Below are positions 43,407-52,772 of a stretch of 64,000 nt of DNA, one piece after another (within the stretch, counting starts at the first letter, position 1; every line of letters starts with the position of its first letter). The position numbers and the translations under genes are program-made. The stretch covers positions 186,001 to 250,000 of the forward strand of contig NZ_JAKVIM010000002.1 in assembly GCF_022601715.1 (NCBI RefSeq), in the 5' to 3' direction. The notes under the pieces were generated by a model, which was given only the letters and a program-made list of their open reading frames with translations, ran no database searches and had not been told where the DNA came from. Origin of the DNA: Acinetobacter zhairuonensis. Lineage in GTDB: Bacteria > Pseudomonadota > Gammaproteobacteria > Pseudomonadales > Moraxellaceae.

Positions 43407-44549
43407 ATGACTACTCCTCCACAGTCCAAATTTTTACGCCAAGCCCCTCGTGATGGTTTAAGTACAGCATTATTACCTTCAAAGTGGCACAAATTACACC
43501 TAGACCCATGGTTATGCCTCTATTTATTGTTAACTGCATTATTAGGTTTAACGGTGCTTTATAGCGCTTCAGAGCAAGACTTGAGCTTGGTATCAAAACA
43601 AGCCATGAGTTTTATGATTGGTTTCTTCACCATGTTAGGTTTAGCTCAGGTTCCTCCGAAGGTATATCAATCTTTTGCACCTTATCTATATATAGTGGCA
43701 CTGTTATCCCTGATTGGGGTCAAACTATTTGGGGAAGTCCATTTAGGTGCCCAGCGCTGGATTAATATTCCTGGTCTTGGCAGTGTACAACCCAGTGAAT
43801 TTATGAAAATTGCCATGCCGTTAATGATTGCATGGTTTTTAGCAAGACGCCCCCTGCCCCCGAAAATCAGCCAGATTGGCATATGTTTGATCTTTATTGG
43901 TATCCCCTTTATTTTAATTGCGGAACAGCCTGATCTCGGTACGTCATTACTGGTACTTTCCAGTGGGATCTTTGTTTTATTCTTAATTGGCTTATCTTGG
44001 CGTTTAATTACTGCCGCCATTGGGCTTGCTGTTCTTATCATCCCAATTGCTTGGCAATTTTTACTGCATGATTATCAACGACAACGAGTTTTCACCCTGA
44101 TCCATCCTGAAGCAGATGCACTCGGTACAGGCTGGAATATTATTCAATCTGAAACTGCGATTGGATCTGGGGGTATTTCAGGCAAAGGTTACCTCTTAGG
44201 CACACAATCCCACCTACATTTTTTACCCGAAGGTCATACCGACTTTATTATTGCAGCATTTTCTGAGGAATTTGGGCTAATTGGTATTATCATATTGATT
44301 GTGTTGTACTTTGCGATCATTAGCCGAACGTTTCAAATTGGATTGAACAGTTTTCATAATTTCGGGCGTTTGGTGGCCAGCAGCTTTGCTTTGTCATTTT
44401 TTGTATATGTCTTTGTCAATGCAGGTATGGTCAGTGGTATTTTACCTGTCGTGGGTGTGCCTTTACCTTTTATGAGTTATGGCGGTACTGCAATTATTAC
44501 TTTAATGGCCACTTTTGGCGTTGTGATGTCCATTCATACACATCGATAA
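43407..44549 (+). CDS. rodA: Rod-shape peptidoglycan polymerase RodA
   Basis: A 380-residue SEDS-family glycosyltransferase with about ten membrane segments. Typical stretches are GSVQPSEFMKIAMPLMIAWF, LIAEQPDLGTSLLVL, and the C-terminal GVPLPFMSYGGTAIITLMA. It polymerises glycan strands with PBP2 for rod elongation. The start ATG at 43407 (MTTPPQSK) is preferred to a TTG at 43386. mltB follows 20 bases downstream. Confidence 0.95.
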   Translation: MTTPPQSKFLRQAPRDGLSTALLPSKWHKLHLDPWLCLYLLLTALLGLTVLYSASEQDLSLVSKQAMSFMIGFFTMLGLAQVPPKVYQSFAPYLYIVALLSLIGVKLFGEVHLGAQRWINIPGLGSVQPSEFMKIAMPLMIAWFLARRPLPPKISQIGICLIFIGIPFILIAEQPDLGTSLLVLSSGIFVLFLIGLSWRLITAAIGLAVLIIPIAWQFLLHDYQRQRVFTLIHPEADALGTGWNIIQSETAIGSGGISGKGYLLGTQSHLHFLPEGHTDFIIAAFSEEFGLIGIIILIVLYFAIISRTFQIGLNSFHNFGRLVASSFALSFFVYVFVNAGMVSGILPVVGVPLPFMSYGGTAIITLMATFGVVMSIHTHR

Positions 44550-44569
44550 TTTTTTAGGATTTAACCTAT

Positions 44570-45571
44570 ATGGCAAATTTGTCTATTTATAACAAACTGA
44601 AGCGTTTATCTTTACTTATTGGTACATTTTCAATTACCAGTTTTTGCCAAGCCAATGATTTTGCAACGGATCCTCAATATTCCAGTTTTAAACAAAAAAC
44701 CATGCAAAGCTATGGTCTAACAGCAGAGCAAGTTGACTGGGCAATGACTGGATCACGAAATCTTCCAAACATTATTAATATTATGAACCGACCGGGTGAA
44801 AGTAAGCCATGGTATGACTATAAAACCAATTTCATGTCGGAAAGCACCATTCAACGTGGCGTACGCTTTAAAAGCCAATATGCAGATACCCTAAACCGTG
44901 CGGAACAGCAATTTGGTGTTCCACAATCGGTGATTCTGGGCATTTTAGGGGTAGAAACAGGTTTTGGTGCCAACAAAGGCAATTTCATTACCCGAGATGC
45001 TTTGGCAACGCTCGCATTTGGCTATGAACGCCGTGCAGCCTATTTCCAAGATGAGCTGTCTGCTCTGATTGCTTGGACCTATAAAGATGGCATTCCCACC
45101 AATTCTGTAGTTGGTTCTTATGCCGGTGCTATTGGTTACCCACAATTTATGCCAAGCAACATTCCCAAATATGGCGTGGACTATGATGGCAATGGACATA
45201 TTGACCTGAGAAATTCAGCTGTGGATGCGATTGGTTCAATTGCAAATTATCTGGCTCAACATGGCTGGCAACGTAATCAACCGATTGGTTTTGCTGCGCG
45301 TTACACAGGCTCAACACCTGAAGCGATTATTGCTAAAAATCTAGAGCAACCGACACCGTATGGTGTACTGAAACCACGCGGTATTTCACCGATTAATCCT
45401 GTGGTGCACATTGATGATTTAGATCTGGTGAATGTCATCCAACTTGAAGAAAGTTATGGTTCGATCTACTACATTACCTACCCAAATTTCCAAGTGATTA
45501 CCACCTATAACAAGAGCAGAATGTATGCCACAGCCGTGTGGCAACTGGGGACTGAAATTGCTAGCCGATAA
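44570..45571 (+). CDS. mltB: Lytic murein transglycosylase B
   Basis: A 333-residue SLT-fold enzyme (GH103). A signal peptide ends near FCQA|ND; the cysteine there does not sit in a standard lipobox, so it may be soluble (Slt35-like) rather than a lipoprotein. The catalytic glutamate is in ILGVETGFGANKGNF, followed by GAIGYPQFMPSN and an aspartate-rich loop DYDGNGHIDL. It cuts glycan with anhydromuramic ends. It is co-transcribed with rodA. Confidence 0.93.
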   Translation: MANLSIYNKLKRLSLLIGTFSITSFCQANDFATDPQYSSFKQKTMQSYGLTAEQVDWAMTGSRNLPNIINIMNRPGESKPWYDYKTNFMSESTIQRGVRFKSQYADTLNRAEQQFGVPQSVILGILGVETGFGANKGNFITRDALATLAFGYERRAAYFQDELSALIAWTYKDGIPTNSVVGSYAGAIGYPQFMPSNIPKYGVDYDGNGHIDLRNSAVDAIGSIANYLAQHGWQRNQPIGFAARYTGSTPEAIIAKNLEQPTPYGVLKPRGISPINPVVHIDDLDLVNVIQLEESYGSIYYITYPNFQVITTYNKSRMYATAVWQLGTEIASR

Positions 45572-45612
45572 GGTTAGCTTTACCAAAAACAACAAAAGTC
45601 AATCTTTTTTTA

Positions 45613-45642
45613 AAGCTTAAAGTGCATAATTTAAGCTTTTTT
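45613..45642 (+). terminator. Terminator of rodA-mltB
   Basis: AAGCTTAAA / TTTAAGCTT with an 8-base loop and a T-run, 42 bases after the mltB stop. Confidence 0.8.
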
Positions 45643-45863
45643 CATACTATGTTACAATACTGTATATTTTTTGATCACAAAACAATTTAATTACCTACTT
45701 TTTGTAACTATTTCGGTATAAAGACTAGACACTTTATTGGTGGCATGAATATTATCCCTCTCGTCAAATGTAGTTGCACAAGTGAATAAATTGACTCGTT
45801 TGCTTGTATTTCAAGGTTTTATTCCTGAATTACTGCCCTACAAACTAGTCTTTAGGAGATTTT

Positions 45864-46475
45864 ATGCATTCTTCAATGAAATATATTTTAGCTATAGCGA
45901 CCACGTTCGCCCTGAGTCAGTCTCAGGCAGAATTGGTCCAATCATCGTCGTTAAACAATGACAATGATAACTCACGTTTAGCAGCACGTGTTTTAAACAA
46001 AGATGCTCAGAGTTTTAACTCTCACTTTTCAAACTTAAATAGCCTTTCAATTACTGAGAGTTCTGGAGATAAAATTCGTCGCGAAACAATCGCAGCGAAA
46101 ATCGAGATCCCAGCAGATGAGCCTTCAGTCATTGACAAGTTAAATAATGTAGCGTCAAACACTGTTCGTCAATTCAGCCAAACAGGCGTTGCATCTTGGT
46201 ACGGACGTCAGTTCCATGGTCGTAAAACTGCCAATGGCGAAACATTCGATATGAATGCTCTAACAGCAGCTCATCGCAGTTTACCGCTGAACTGTTACAT
46301 TCGCGTAACCAACAAAAATAATGGCAAAAGCGTTGTTGTAAAAGTGAATGACCGTGGTCCATTCCATGGTAACCGTGTACTTGATCTTTCTTATGGCGCA
46401 GCGAAACAGCTTGGCATCACCAATGCAGGTACAGCTAAAGTTAGTATTGAACGTGTTGCAGGTCCAAACTCATAA
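45864..46475 (+). CDS. rlpA: RlpA-like septal/lytic transglycosylase
   Basis: A 203-residue secreted protein. A Sec signal ends near SQSQA|E. The C-terminal 95 residues are a double-psi beta-barrel (GVASWYGRQFHGRKTANGE, VKVNDRGPFHGNRVLDLSYG). There is no SPOR domain. Pseudomonas RlpA cleaves naked glycan at septa; the same role is inferred here from the barrel and the nearby cell-wall genes. The ribosome site AGGAG is clear. Confidence 0.87.
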   Translation: MHSSMKYILAIATTFALSQSQAELVQSSSLNNDNDNSRLAARVLNKDAQSFNSHFSNLNSLSITESSGDKIRRETIAAKIEIPADEPSVIDKLNNVASNTVRQFSQTGVASWYGRQFHGRKTANGETFDMNALTAAHRSLPLNCYIRVTNKNNGKSVVVKVNDRGPFHGNRVLDLSYGAAKQLGITNAGTAKVSIERVAGPNS

Positions 46476-46505
46476 TTTCACTGCATGCACATTACATTTG
46501 ACCCC

Positions 46506-46532
46506 AAAGCCACTTTAAAGTGGCTTTTTTTA
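46506..46532 (+). terminator. Terminator of rlpA
   Basis: AAAGCCACTTT/AAAGTGGCTTT followed by TTTT, 31 bases after the stop. Confidence 0.85.
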
Positions 46533-46605
46533 TTTTCTCATTTAATTAATATGTTATTTTAAAAAAAAGACAAGAAATCGACGACCTCAGGGGGAAAAAG
46601 ATCCA

Positions 46606-48384
46606 ATGACAAGATCAATCCAATGTCTTAATACTTCACATTTAAAAGTTTTAGCTCTGATGAGCACGGTTTTCTTGTCTGCTTGTAGCTATTCAATCTC
46701 CAAACACATCCATCGCGGTGAAAAAGTAGACCCCAAACAAGACGCGACGTTTATTCTTCATGGCGGTCCCATTTTAACCATGCAAGGTGACACCCCTACT
46801 TATGTGGAAGCCATGTTGGTTGAAAATGGTAGGATCAAATTTACTGGGTCTTTTGATGCAGCCAAACGACTAAATCAGCGCGCTCAACGTTTCAATCTCA
46901 AAAACCACACCGTAATACCCGGACTGATTGATGCGCACAGCCATGTGAACAGTGTTGGATTACAACAAACTGTGGCAAATTTATATTCTCCTCCAGATGG
47001 TAAAGTCACTGACATCCCATCCCTTATCCAAACCATGCAAGAATGGCAAAAGAAGAATCCCGAATTTATTCAACAAGCCTCTGGCTGGATTATTGGCAAT
47101 GGCTACGATGATGCACAGCTTACAGAACAGCGTCACCCGACTGCCACCGAACTGGATGCAATTTCCACAGAGCAACCTGTCATTATTTTGCATCAGTCAG
47201 GACATTTAGCTACAGTCAACCACAAAGCACTTGAGCTCCTTAAAATTGATGCCAAAACGCCAAATCCTGTTGGCGGAGTCATCCGTCGCAAGGCAAACTC
47301 AAAAGAGCCGAATGGTGTGCTTGAGGAAAGCATCGTTTTTCACGCCATGATCCAGATTTTCCAACATATGCCGCCTGAGGTGATGGAAAAAATGGCGCTG
47401 ACAGCTGTGCAAACCTATGTGAAAAATGGCTATACCACCATTCAAGAAGGTCGAGCTGATGCAGGCACTTCAGAGTTATGGCGTAATATCGCGCAAAAAG
47501 GCAAATTACCTGTAGATTTGGTGGTCTACCCAGACATCAGTACAGAAAAAGACTACATGCTGCAACACGGCACCTCGCGGGACTATAAACACCACTATCG
47601 CATTGGTGGGGTTAAAATCAGTTTAGATGGGTCGCCTCAGGGTAAAACCGCTTGGCTGAGCAAACCTTATTTGGTTCCGCCAGAAGGTCAAAAAAAATCA
47701 TACCGCGGTTATGCAGCATTCCCGCAACAAAGCACAGTTCAAAATCTGATTGATTTAGCCTTCCAAAATCATTGGCAAATTCTGGCACATGCCAATGGTG
47801 ATGCCGCAATCGATCAATATCTATCGACCATAGAGAAAGCCACTGCAAAATATCCAGCCCAAGATCGACGCAATGTCATTATTCATGCGCAAACCATGCG
47901 CGAAGATCAACTTGATAAAGCCAAAGAACTAAAACTAATCCCATCTTTCTTTTCGCTACATACCTACTACTGGGGAGATTGGCATATTCGTGAAACTTTA
48001 GGACTACAACGTGCAAAAAATATTTCACCTACAGGTTCCGCACTGCGTAAAGGTATTTTATTTACCGAGCATCATGATGCACCTGTCATTCCACCAAATA
48101 GCATGATGACCTTAGATACCACGGTCAATCGAGTCACACGTAGTGGCGTCGTGTTAGGTGCCGATCAGCGTGTAAGTCCTTATCTTGCTCTCAAGAGCAT
48201 GACCAGCTGGGCAGCCTATCAATATTTTGAAGAAGACATTAAAGGAACCCTGAGTGCTGGGAAATTGGCTGACTTTGTCATTCTTGATCAAAACCCAATG
48301 ACAGTACCCAGCGATCAAATCAAAAACATTAAAGTGCTCGCCACCTTCAAAGAAGGCAAAGAAGTCTTTCACGCTACAAACTAA
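46606..48384 (+). CDS. Lipoprotein amidohydrolase (YtcJ-like)
   Basis: A 592-residue metal-dependent amidohydrolase of the YtcJ/COG1574 type. A signal ends in the lipobox FLSAC, so it is membrane-anchored. The metal-site motif GLIDAHSHVN, a second histidine region LAHANGDAAIDQY, HAQTMREDQ, and the C-terminal LSAGKLADFVILDQNP are visible. The substrate is unknown. It stands alone and is followed by a long perfect inverted repeat. Confidence 0.88.
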   Translation: MTRSIQCLNTSHLKVLALMSTVFLSACSYSISKHIHRGEKVDPKQDATFILHGGPILTMQGDTPTYVEAMLVENGRIKFTGSFDAAKRLNQRAQRFNLKNHTVIPGLIDAHSHVNSVGLQQTVANLYSPPDGKVTDIPSLIQTMQEWQKKNPEFIQQASGWIIGNGYDDAQLTEQRHPTATELDAISTEQPVIILHQSGHLATVNHKALELLKIDAKTPNPVGGVIRRKANSKEPNGVLEESIVFHAMIQIFQHMPPEVMEKMALTAVQTYVKNGYTTIQEGRADAGTSELWRNIAQKGKLPVDLVVYPDISTEKDYMLQHGTSRDYKHHYRIGGVKISLDGSPQGKTAWLSKPYLVPPEGQKKSYRGYAAFPQQSTVQNLIDLAFQNHWQILAHANGDAAIDQYLSTIEKATAKYPAQDRRNVIIHAQTMREDQLDKAKELKLIPSFFSLHTYYWGDWHIRETLGLQRAKNISPTGSALRKGILFTEHHDAPVIPPNSMMTLDTTVNRVTRSGVVLGADQRVSPYLALKSMTSWAAYQYFEEDIKGTLSAGKLADFVILDQNPMTVPSDQIKNIKVLATFKEGKEVFHATN

Positions 48385-48401
48385 GCAATCTTGAATCACT
48401 A

Positions 48402-48442
48402 ATTACAGCAGTTTAAAGGGGACTCTTTTAAACTGCTGTAAT
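48402..48442. repeat. 16-bp perfect inverted repeat after the amidohydrolase gene
   Basis: ATTACAGCAGTTTAAA and its exact complement surround a 9-base loop (GGGGACTCT). It starts 18 bases after the stop. It lacks a T-run, so it is not a standard intrinsic terminator, though position suggests a 3'-end role. Confidence 0.75.
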
Positions 48443-48575
48443 CCGTATCTACCTAACCAAACATTTATCATAAAATCGAATCTGCGATTTTGACCTCTCC
48501 GCAATTCTGTTTTATATTTTCGGTTAAATAAAGGAAATAAAAACGACAACAAATCACACTTCGCAGGAGCGACTT

Positions 48576-49031
48576 ATGAAAACCGTGACAGAATGGTTCG
48601 ATGAATATAGTGAAAGCCACCAAAATAAAACCAATAAGCTCATTCACTGGTTTTGCGTGCCCACAATTCTATTTTCAATTATTGGCATATTGGCGCATTT
48701 CAGCGCTTTGCTCACCGCACTGATTGTGATCTTAACCCTGCTCTTTTATAGCCGCTTGGATATTGTTTTGGCTGTTGCAATGGCTGCACTCATTGTTGTG
48801 ATGGCATGGCTGATTTATATATTACCTGTCGGTGTTGGTTTTTATACTGCCCTGTTCATTTTTGCATGGATTGGACAATTTTATGGGCATAAAATTGAAG
48901 GAAAGAAACCTTCTTTCTTTAAAGACCTCCAATTCCTTCTGATTGGCCCAATTTGGTGTATGGATGCATATCTAAGTAAACTGGTGCCGAAATTTAAGAC
49001 CCATGCTAGAGCGCAAATGAACGCCATTTAA
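48576..49031 (+). CDS. DUF962/Mpo1-like membrane protein
   Basis: A 151-residue protein with four hydrophobic segments and the Mpo1/YGL010w-type pattern: WFDEYSESHQNKTNKLIHWF, then IGQFYGHKIEGKKPSFFKDL and LIGPIWCMDAYL. The conserved histidines at these places bind Fe2+ in yeast Mpo1, a dioxygenase acting on 2-hydroxy fatty acids. The activity in this bacterium is inferred. The ribosome site AGGAG is good. It is a single-gene unit. Confidence 0.85.
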   Translation: MKTVTEWFDEYSESHQNKTNKLIHWFCVPTILFSIIGILAHFSALLTALIVILTLLFYSRLDIVLAVAMAALIVVMAWLIYILPVGVGFYTALFIFAWIGQFYGHKIEGKKPSFFKDLQFLLIGPIWCMDAYLSKLVPKFKTHARAQMNAI

Positions 49032-49093
49032 CTCACATACCCAATTTTTACTGTGGAATAGAGCTTTGAGCAATATTTCCACAGTGAATTGAT

Positions 49094-49408
49094 TCAAAAG
49101 ACCAGCATCTGTAACGCATAAAAAAACAGCAAACTTAAAACCAAACTCAATAAAACCCGACGCAGAAATAAGGACACCAATACACAAAAAATCGTCGCAT
49201 AAAAATAACTATTGGTAAGTAAGGATCGCCACTCACCTGCATCATAAAAAATAATCGGAATACAAATGGCGGTGAGCAAACAAGGCGCCGAATACTTCAA
49301 CATACGCTCAAAAAAAACGGGAAACCGAATGGCAACTTTAGGCTCTAAAAACACATAGCGATTAAAAAATACAATGCCAGCCAGCAAGAAAATAAATGCC
49401 CAACTCAT
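49094..49408 (-). CDS. azlD: AzlD-family branched-chain amino acid transport subunit
   Basis: A 104-residue membrane protein with four segments (MSWAFIFLLAGIVFFNRYVF; later LRRVLLSLVLSLLFF). It belongs with the upstream AzlC-type gene, whose stop it overlaps by four bases. AzlCD-type pairs export branched-chain amino acids and analogues. Confidence 0.85.
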   Translation of the reverse strand: MSWAFIFLLAGIVFFNRYVFLEPKVAIRFPVFFERMLKYSAPCLLTAICIPIIFYDAGEWRSLLTNSYFYATIFCVLVSLFLRRVLLSLVLSLLFFYALQMLVF

Positions 49409-50133
49409 GCCTTTTTCTCCCAGCGTTCCATATAGACTGACACCCCCATTCCCAGTATGCCCGAAATTAAGATTGCAGCCTCAATGTGTAAGGCGGTGAG
49501 GCAAAGGGAACAGATGATTGTCGTGAACACCCCGACCAAACTGACCCAATTTTTAATAAAAGGCACAATAATCGCCACCAGCACTGCAACAATTGAAAAA
49601 TCCAAATGTAGACTGGATAAATTTGGGATGGTCGATGCCAAATAAATCCCTAACACGCTAAACAGCACCCATGCCAAATAAAAACTTAGTCCTGCACCCA
49701 GCAGATAATATGGTCGACGCTGTGATTTTCGCATGGCAACTGCAAACAACTCATCGGTTAATAAAAAACCCAAAGGAATACGGTAATAACTCGCCAAAAT
49801 AGAAATATCCTTACGAAGCGTAAGTGCATAAATAAAATGCTGACTGGTCAAGAAAAAAACCGTAATTGCAATGGTAATTGCCGTAGCATCGGCTGACCAC
49901 ATTCCCAAACTGACCAGCTGCGCTGCGCCAGCAAATACCACTGCTGACATCGCGACTGCTTGAGGGATTGTTAGCCCCGCATCAATTGCCACTGAGCCCG
50001 CCAAGATGCCCCATGGTAGAACTGCAATCGACAACGGTAAAATATCTAAAGCACCTTGCATAAAATCTTGGGATTTTTGATTCGTTGTAGCACTTAATTG
50101 CTGTTGAGAGAGATCCATAAACTTATACATCAT
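49405..50133 (-). CDS. azlC: AzlC-family branched-chain amino acid exporter
   Basis: A 242-residue membrane protein of the AzlC/YgaZ family (LPLSIAVLPWGILAGSVAID, FAGAAQLVSLGMW). It forms a two-subunit exporter with AzlD. The frame opens at GTG 50142; ATG 50133 or 50118 are possible starts, and 50133 has a weak GAG upstream. An AraC regulator lies directly upstream on the same strand. Confidence 0.85.
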   Translation of the reverse strand: MMYKFMDLSQQQLSATTNQKSQDFMQGALDILPLSIAVLPWGILAGSVAIDAGLTIPQAVAMSAVVFAGAAQLVSLGMWSADATAITIAITVFFLTSQHFIYALTLRKDISILASYYRIPLGFLLTDELFAVAMRKSQRRPYYLLGAGLSFYLAWVLFSVLGIYLASTIPNLSSLHLDFSIVAVLVAIIVPFIKNWVSLVGVFTTIICSLCLTALHIEAAILISGILGMGVSVYMERWEKKA

Positions 50134-50281
50134 CAAGAACACTCAAATAAAATAAGGGTTCTCTCGCCTAATTTTCTTGTATAAAATTGCTTATTTCTTT
50201 CGTTTTTATATGTAAAAAAAATAATAAAATTATAGATATAAGTAGTTTTAATCTTATATTTCAAATACACCAACTTTTAAT

Positions 50282-51124
50282 TTAACGCAGACTCATTACA
50301 TACTGCAAAGGTGTCACCCCCATGGCTTTTTTAAAATGGCGATTAAAATGACTCTGATCTGAAAAGCCACATAAGTCAGCCACCAAGGAAATGCTTTCAC
50401 CCCGCTTTAAAAGCTGTTTGGCGCGATGTAAACGAAACTGAATCAACCATGCATGTGGTGGCAACCCTGTATATTTTTTAAATTGGCGTAAAAAATGCCA
50501 AGGACTTAAACCTGCGGTTTCTGCAAGCTCATTTAATGAGAAATCTTTTTCAGGTGTACTCGCCAATAGATCTTTGATCATCAAGATACGATTTTGCGCT
50601 TCAGGCAAAGGCAACTCACCTGCTTTAATTCGGCTATGATGCGACATCAAATATGCTAAAGTTGAGAGATATAAGGTTTGTTTAAATAGTTGATTATCTT
50701 TATTTTCTAACAAATCAAACAATAAACTCAGTTGTTGAGCCAAACCTTCATCATGAATGACGGCATTGGGAAACCACGGTATCGTTCCAGAGGACTGAAA
50801 AAAGTCCTGACTAACATCCTTCAACATTTCAGGGGTTGGATAAATCGCACGATAACGCCACCCTGTCGCTACCGCAGATGAACCTGTATGCACCTCATCT
50901 GCATTGACCAAAATAATGTCACCCTTAGGGGCAACATGCAGTGCACCCGTCCGATAAAAAGACTGCGCACCTTCTTCAATCACCCCAATGCAATAACCTT
51001 CATGAACATGTTTGGAGAATTGCTTTTGTACATATGATGCATTCAACAACTCTAAGCCGCCCAATTCTTGTACATGCTTAAATTTCACAAACTCATGCTG
51101 CATTTCATTCATACAATTGTTCAT
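50282..51124 (-). CDS. AraC-family transcriptional regulator
   Basis: A 280-residue regulator. The N-terminal part is a cupin-type AraC-binding domain (HEGYCIGVIEEGAQSFYRTG). The C-terminal about 95 residues are two HTH motifs (LNELAETAGLSPWHFLRQFK, LVADLCGFSDQSHFNRHFKK). Upstream of azlCD on the same strand with a 148-bp gap, it probably controls those exporter genes. No inducer can be named from the sequence. Confidence 0.88.
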   Translation of the reverse strand: MNNCMNEMQHEFVKFKHVQELGGLELLNASYVQKQFSKHVHEGYCIGVIEEGAQSFYRTGALHVAPKGDIILVNADEVHTGSSAVATGWRYRAIYPTPEMLKDVSQDFFQSSGTIPWFPNAVIHDEGLAQQLSLLFDLLENKDNQLFKQTLYLSTLAYLMSHHSRIKAGELPLPEAQNRILMIKDLLASTPEKDFSLNELAETAGLSPWHFLRQFKKYTGLPPHAWLIQFRLHRAKQLLKRGESISLVADLCGFSDQSHFNRHFKKAMGVTPLQYVMSLR

Positions 51125-51207
51125 GCCTACCCACTAACAGCTGACCAATTGCAACATAGCATGACTATTTTGACTGTATAGAACAAAATTGCTGTTTGTA
51201 TATTTAA

Positions 51208-51687
51208 TTATTGGTAGGTTTTTCCCTGATGTTTTAACCAACCATCTATATGACGTTGCTGTGGATCATGATGCGTCCAGTGAATTACCCCACCTTTAGG
51301 GTTGTATTCATACTCTCCATAAAACTCAACCACATCACCCTGTTTTAAATTTTCAATTCTCGGTGCTAAATCAATATTATGTGCCACCAATACGGTCAAG
51401 CCATTACTTAAGGATAGAATAAATTTTTGATGTCGTGAACCGTCATTGTCATCTGCTAAAAGCGCTTTGACTCGACCACTAGCACGTACCTGTACATCGC
51501 TTTGTTGCTGCTGGAATGCCTGCTGGATTTTTTCACTATCATCTATTCTTGATTGTGTTTCAGACTGAACCACAGCTGACTGCGTATTATCTTGCTGCGA
51601 ATTTTGATTTTGTTCCCAATCAAATCCTAAGTACGCGCCAATCAGGACCAGAATGACGATACCCACTCTTAAATTTGTTTTATTCAT
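51208..51687 (-). CDS. DUF3465 protein, membrane-anchored
   Basis: A 159-residue protein with one N-terminal membrane anchor (VGIVILVLIGAYLGF), a Gln/Ser/Asp-rich linker (about 28-60) and a C-terminal OB-fold-like DUF3465 domain. The domain's histidine pattern is clear: VIHWTHHDP then HIDGWLKHQGK. The function of the family is unknown. It is a single gene between araC and tsf. Confidence 0.85.
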   Translation of the reverse strand: MNKTNLRVGIVILVLIGAYLGFDWEQNQNSQQDNTQSAVVQSETQSRIDDSEKIQQAFQQQQSDVQVRASGRVKALLADDNDGSRHQKFILSLSNGLTVLVAHNIDLAPRIENLKQGDVVEFYGEYEYNPKGGVIHWTHHDPQQRHIDGWLKHQGKTYQ

Positions 51688-51714
51688 GACTTGTTATCCT
51701 TTTTATTCGATATA

Positions 51715-51741
51715 AAAAAAGCCCCAAATGGGGCTTTTTTT
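51715..51741. terminator. Terminator of rpsB-tsf
   Basis: GCCCC-AAAT-GGGGC flanked by A- and T-runs, 12 bases after the tsf stop; symmetrical, so it could work in either direction. Confidence 0.9.
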
Positions 51742-51752
51742 GCAAAATTAAA

Positions 51753-52628
51753 TTATTTTGCAGCAGCTTGAGCAGCAGCAACTTCTTCAGCAAAAGAAAG
51801 TTCCGCTTTTTTCTCAATACCTTCACCCACTTCGAAACGAACGAATTGAGCTACAGTTGTACCAGTTGCTTTTAATACGTCAGCAACTTTCTTGTCGTTG
51901 TCAATTACGTACATTTGACGCTCAAGAACAACTTCGTTCAAGTATTTCTCAACTGAACCAGTAACCATTTTCTCAACGATGTTCGCTGGCTTACCAGATT
52001 CGATCGCTTTCGCTTCAGCAATTTCTTTCTCTTTCGCGATAAGATCAGCAGAAACGCCTTCAGCAGTTACAGCAACTGGGTTGAACGCAGCAACGTGCAT
52101 TGCAATACCTTTACCAGTGTCAGCTTGACCAGTATAAGCAACTACAACACCAATTTTTAAACCGTGTTTGTAAACTGCAAGGTTTTCACCTTCAACAATT
52201 TTCGCACGACGTACTTGGATGTTTTCACCGATTTTTTGAACAAGAGCGATACGCGCTTCTTCAACAGTAGCACCATCTTCAAGTTTAAGTTCAGCGATTT
52301 TAGCAGCATCAGTTTCGCCAGCAGCAAGTGCAGCAGCAGCAACTTTAGCAGAGAAACCAGCAAAGTTTTCGTCTTTAGCAACGAAGTCAGTTTGGCAGTT
52401 TACTTCTAAAAGAAGCGCTTTGTTACCGTCTTGAGCGATAGTGATCGCACCGTCAGCAGCGATGTTACCTGCTTTTTTAGCAGCTTTAGCTTGACCAGAT
52501 TTACGAAGGTTATCAATCGCTAATTCGATGTCACCATTCGCTTCTGTTAATGCTTTTTTACATTCCATCATTGCTAAACCAGTACGGTCACGCAATTCTT
52601 TAACCATGCTTGCAGTAATAGCAGTCAT
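51753..52628 (-). CDS. tsf: Translation elongation factor Ts
   Basis: A 291-residue EF-Ts, the nucleotide exchange factor for EF-Tu. The N-terminal UBA-like start TASMVKELRDRTGLAMMECK and the core EVNCQTDFVAKDENF (the EF-Tu-contacting TDFV) are diagnostic. GGAGATACAC precedes the ATG. It follows rpsB on the same strand, the universal bacterial order. Confidence 0.97.
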   Translation of the reverse strand: MTAITASMVKELRDRTGLAMMECKKALTEANGDIELAIDNLRKSGQAKAAKKAGNIAADGAITIAQDGNKALLLEVNCQTDFVAKDENFAGFSAKVAAAALAAGETDAAKIAELKLEDGATVEEARIALVQKIGENIQVRRAKIVEGENLAVYKHGLKIGVVVAYTGQADTGKGIAMHVAAFNPVAVTAEGVSADLIAKEKEIAEAKAIESGKPANIVEKMVTGSVEKYLNEVVLERQMYVIDNDKKVADVLKATGTTVAQFVRFEVGEGIEKKAELSFAEEVAAAQAAAK

Positions 52629-52676
52629 GTGTATCTCCTAAAAATCGGTAGAAAATGAATTCTTTTTAGAACAGAA

Positions 52677-52704
52677 ACGGCCCAGAGGGATGCTCATGGG
52701 CCGT
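52677..52704 (-). promoter_or_regulatory. Hairpin between rpsB and tsf
   Basis: ACGGCCCA / TGGGCCGT stem with a 12-base loop; on the minus strand it is followed by TTTC. It is probably an attenuator that lowers tsf relative to rpsB, a known feature of this operon in other bacteria. Confidence 0.6.
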
Positions 52705-52772
52705 CTGCATACATGACGCTTACTTTGCCACCATTACATGTCGCAAAAATGACAAGCTTGCGTCAAAACGCA

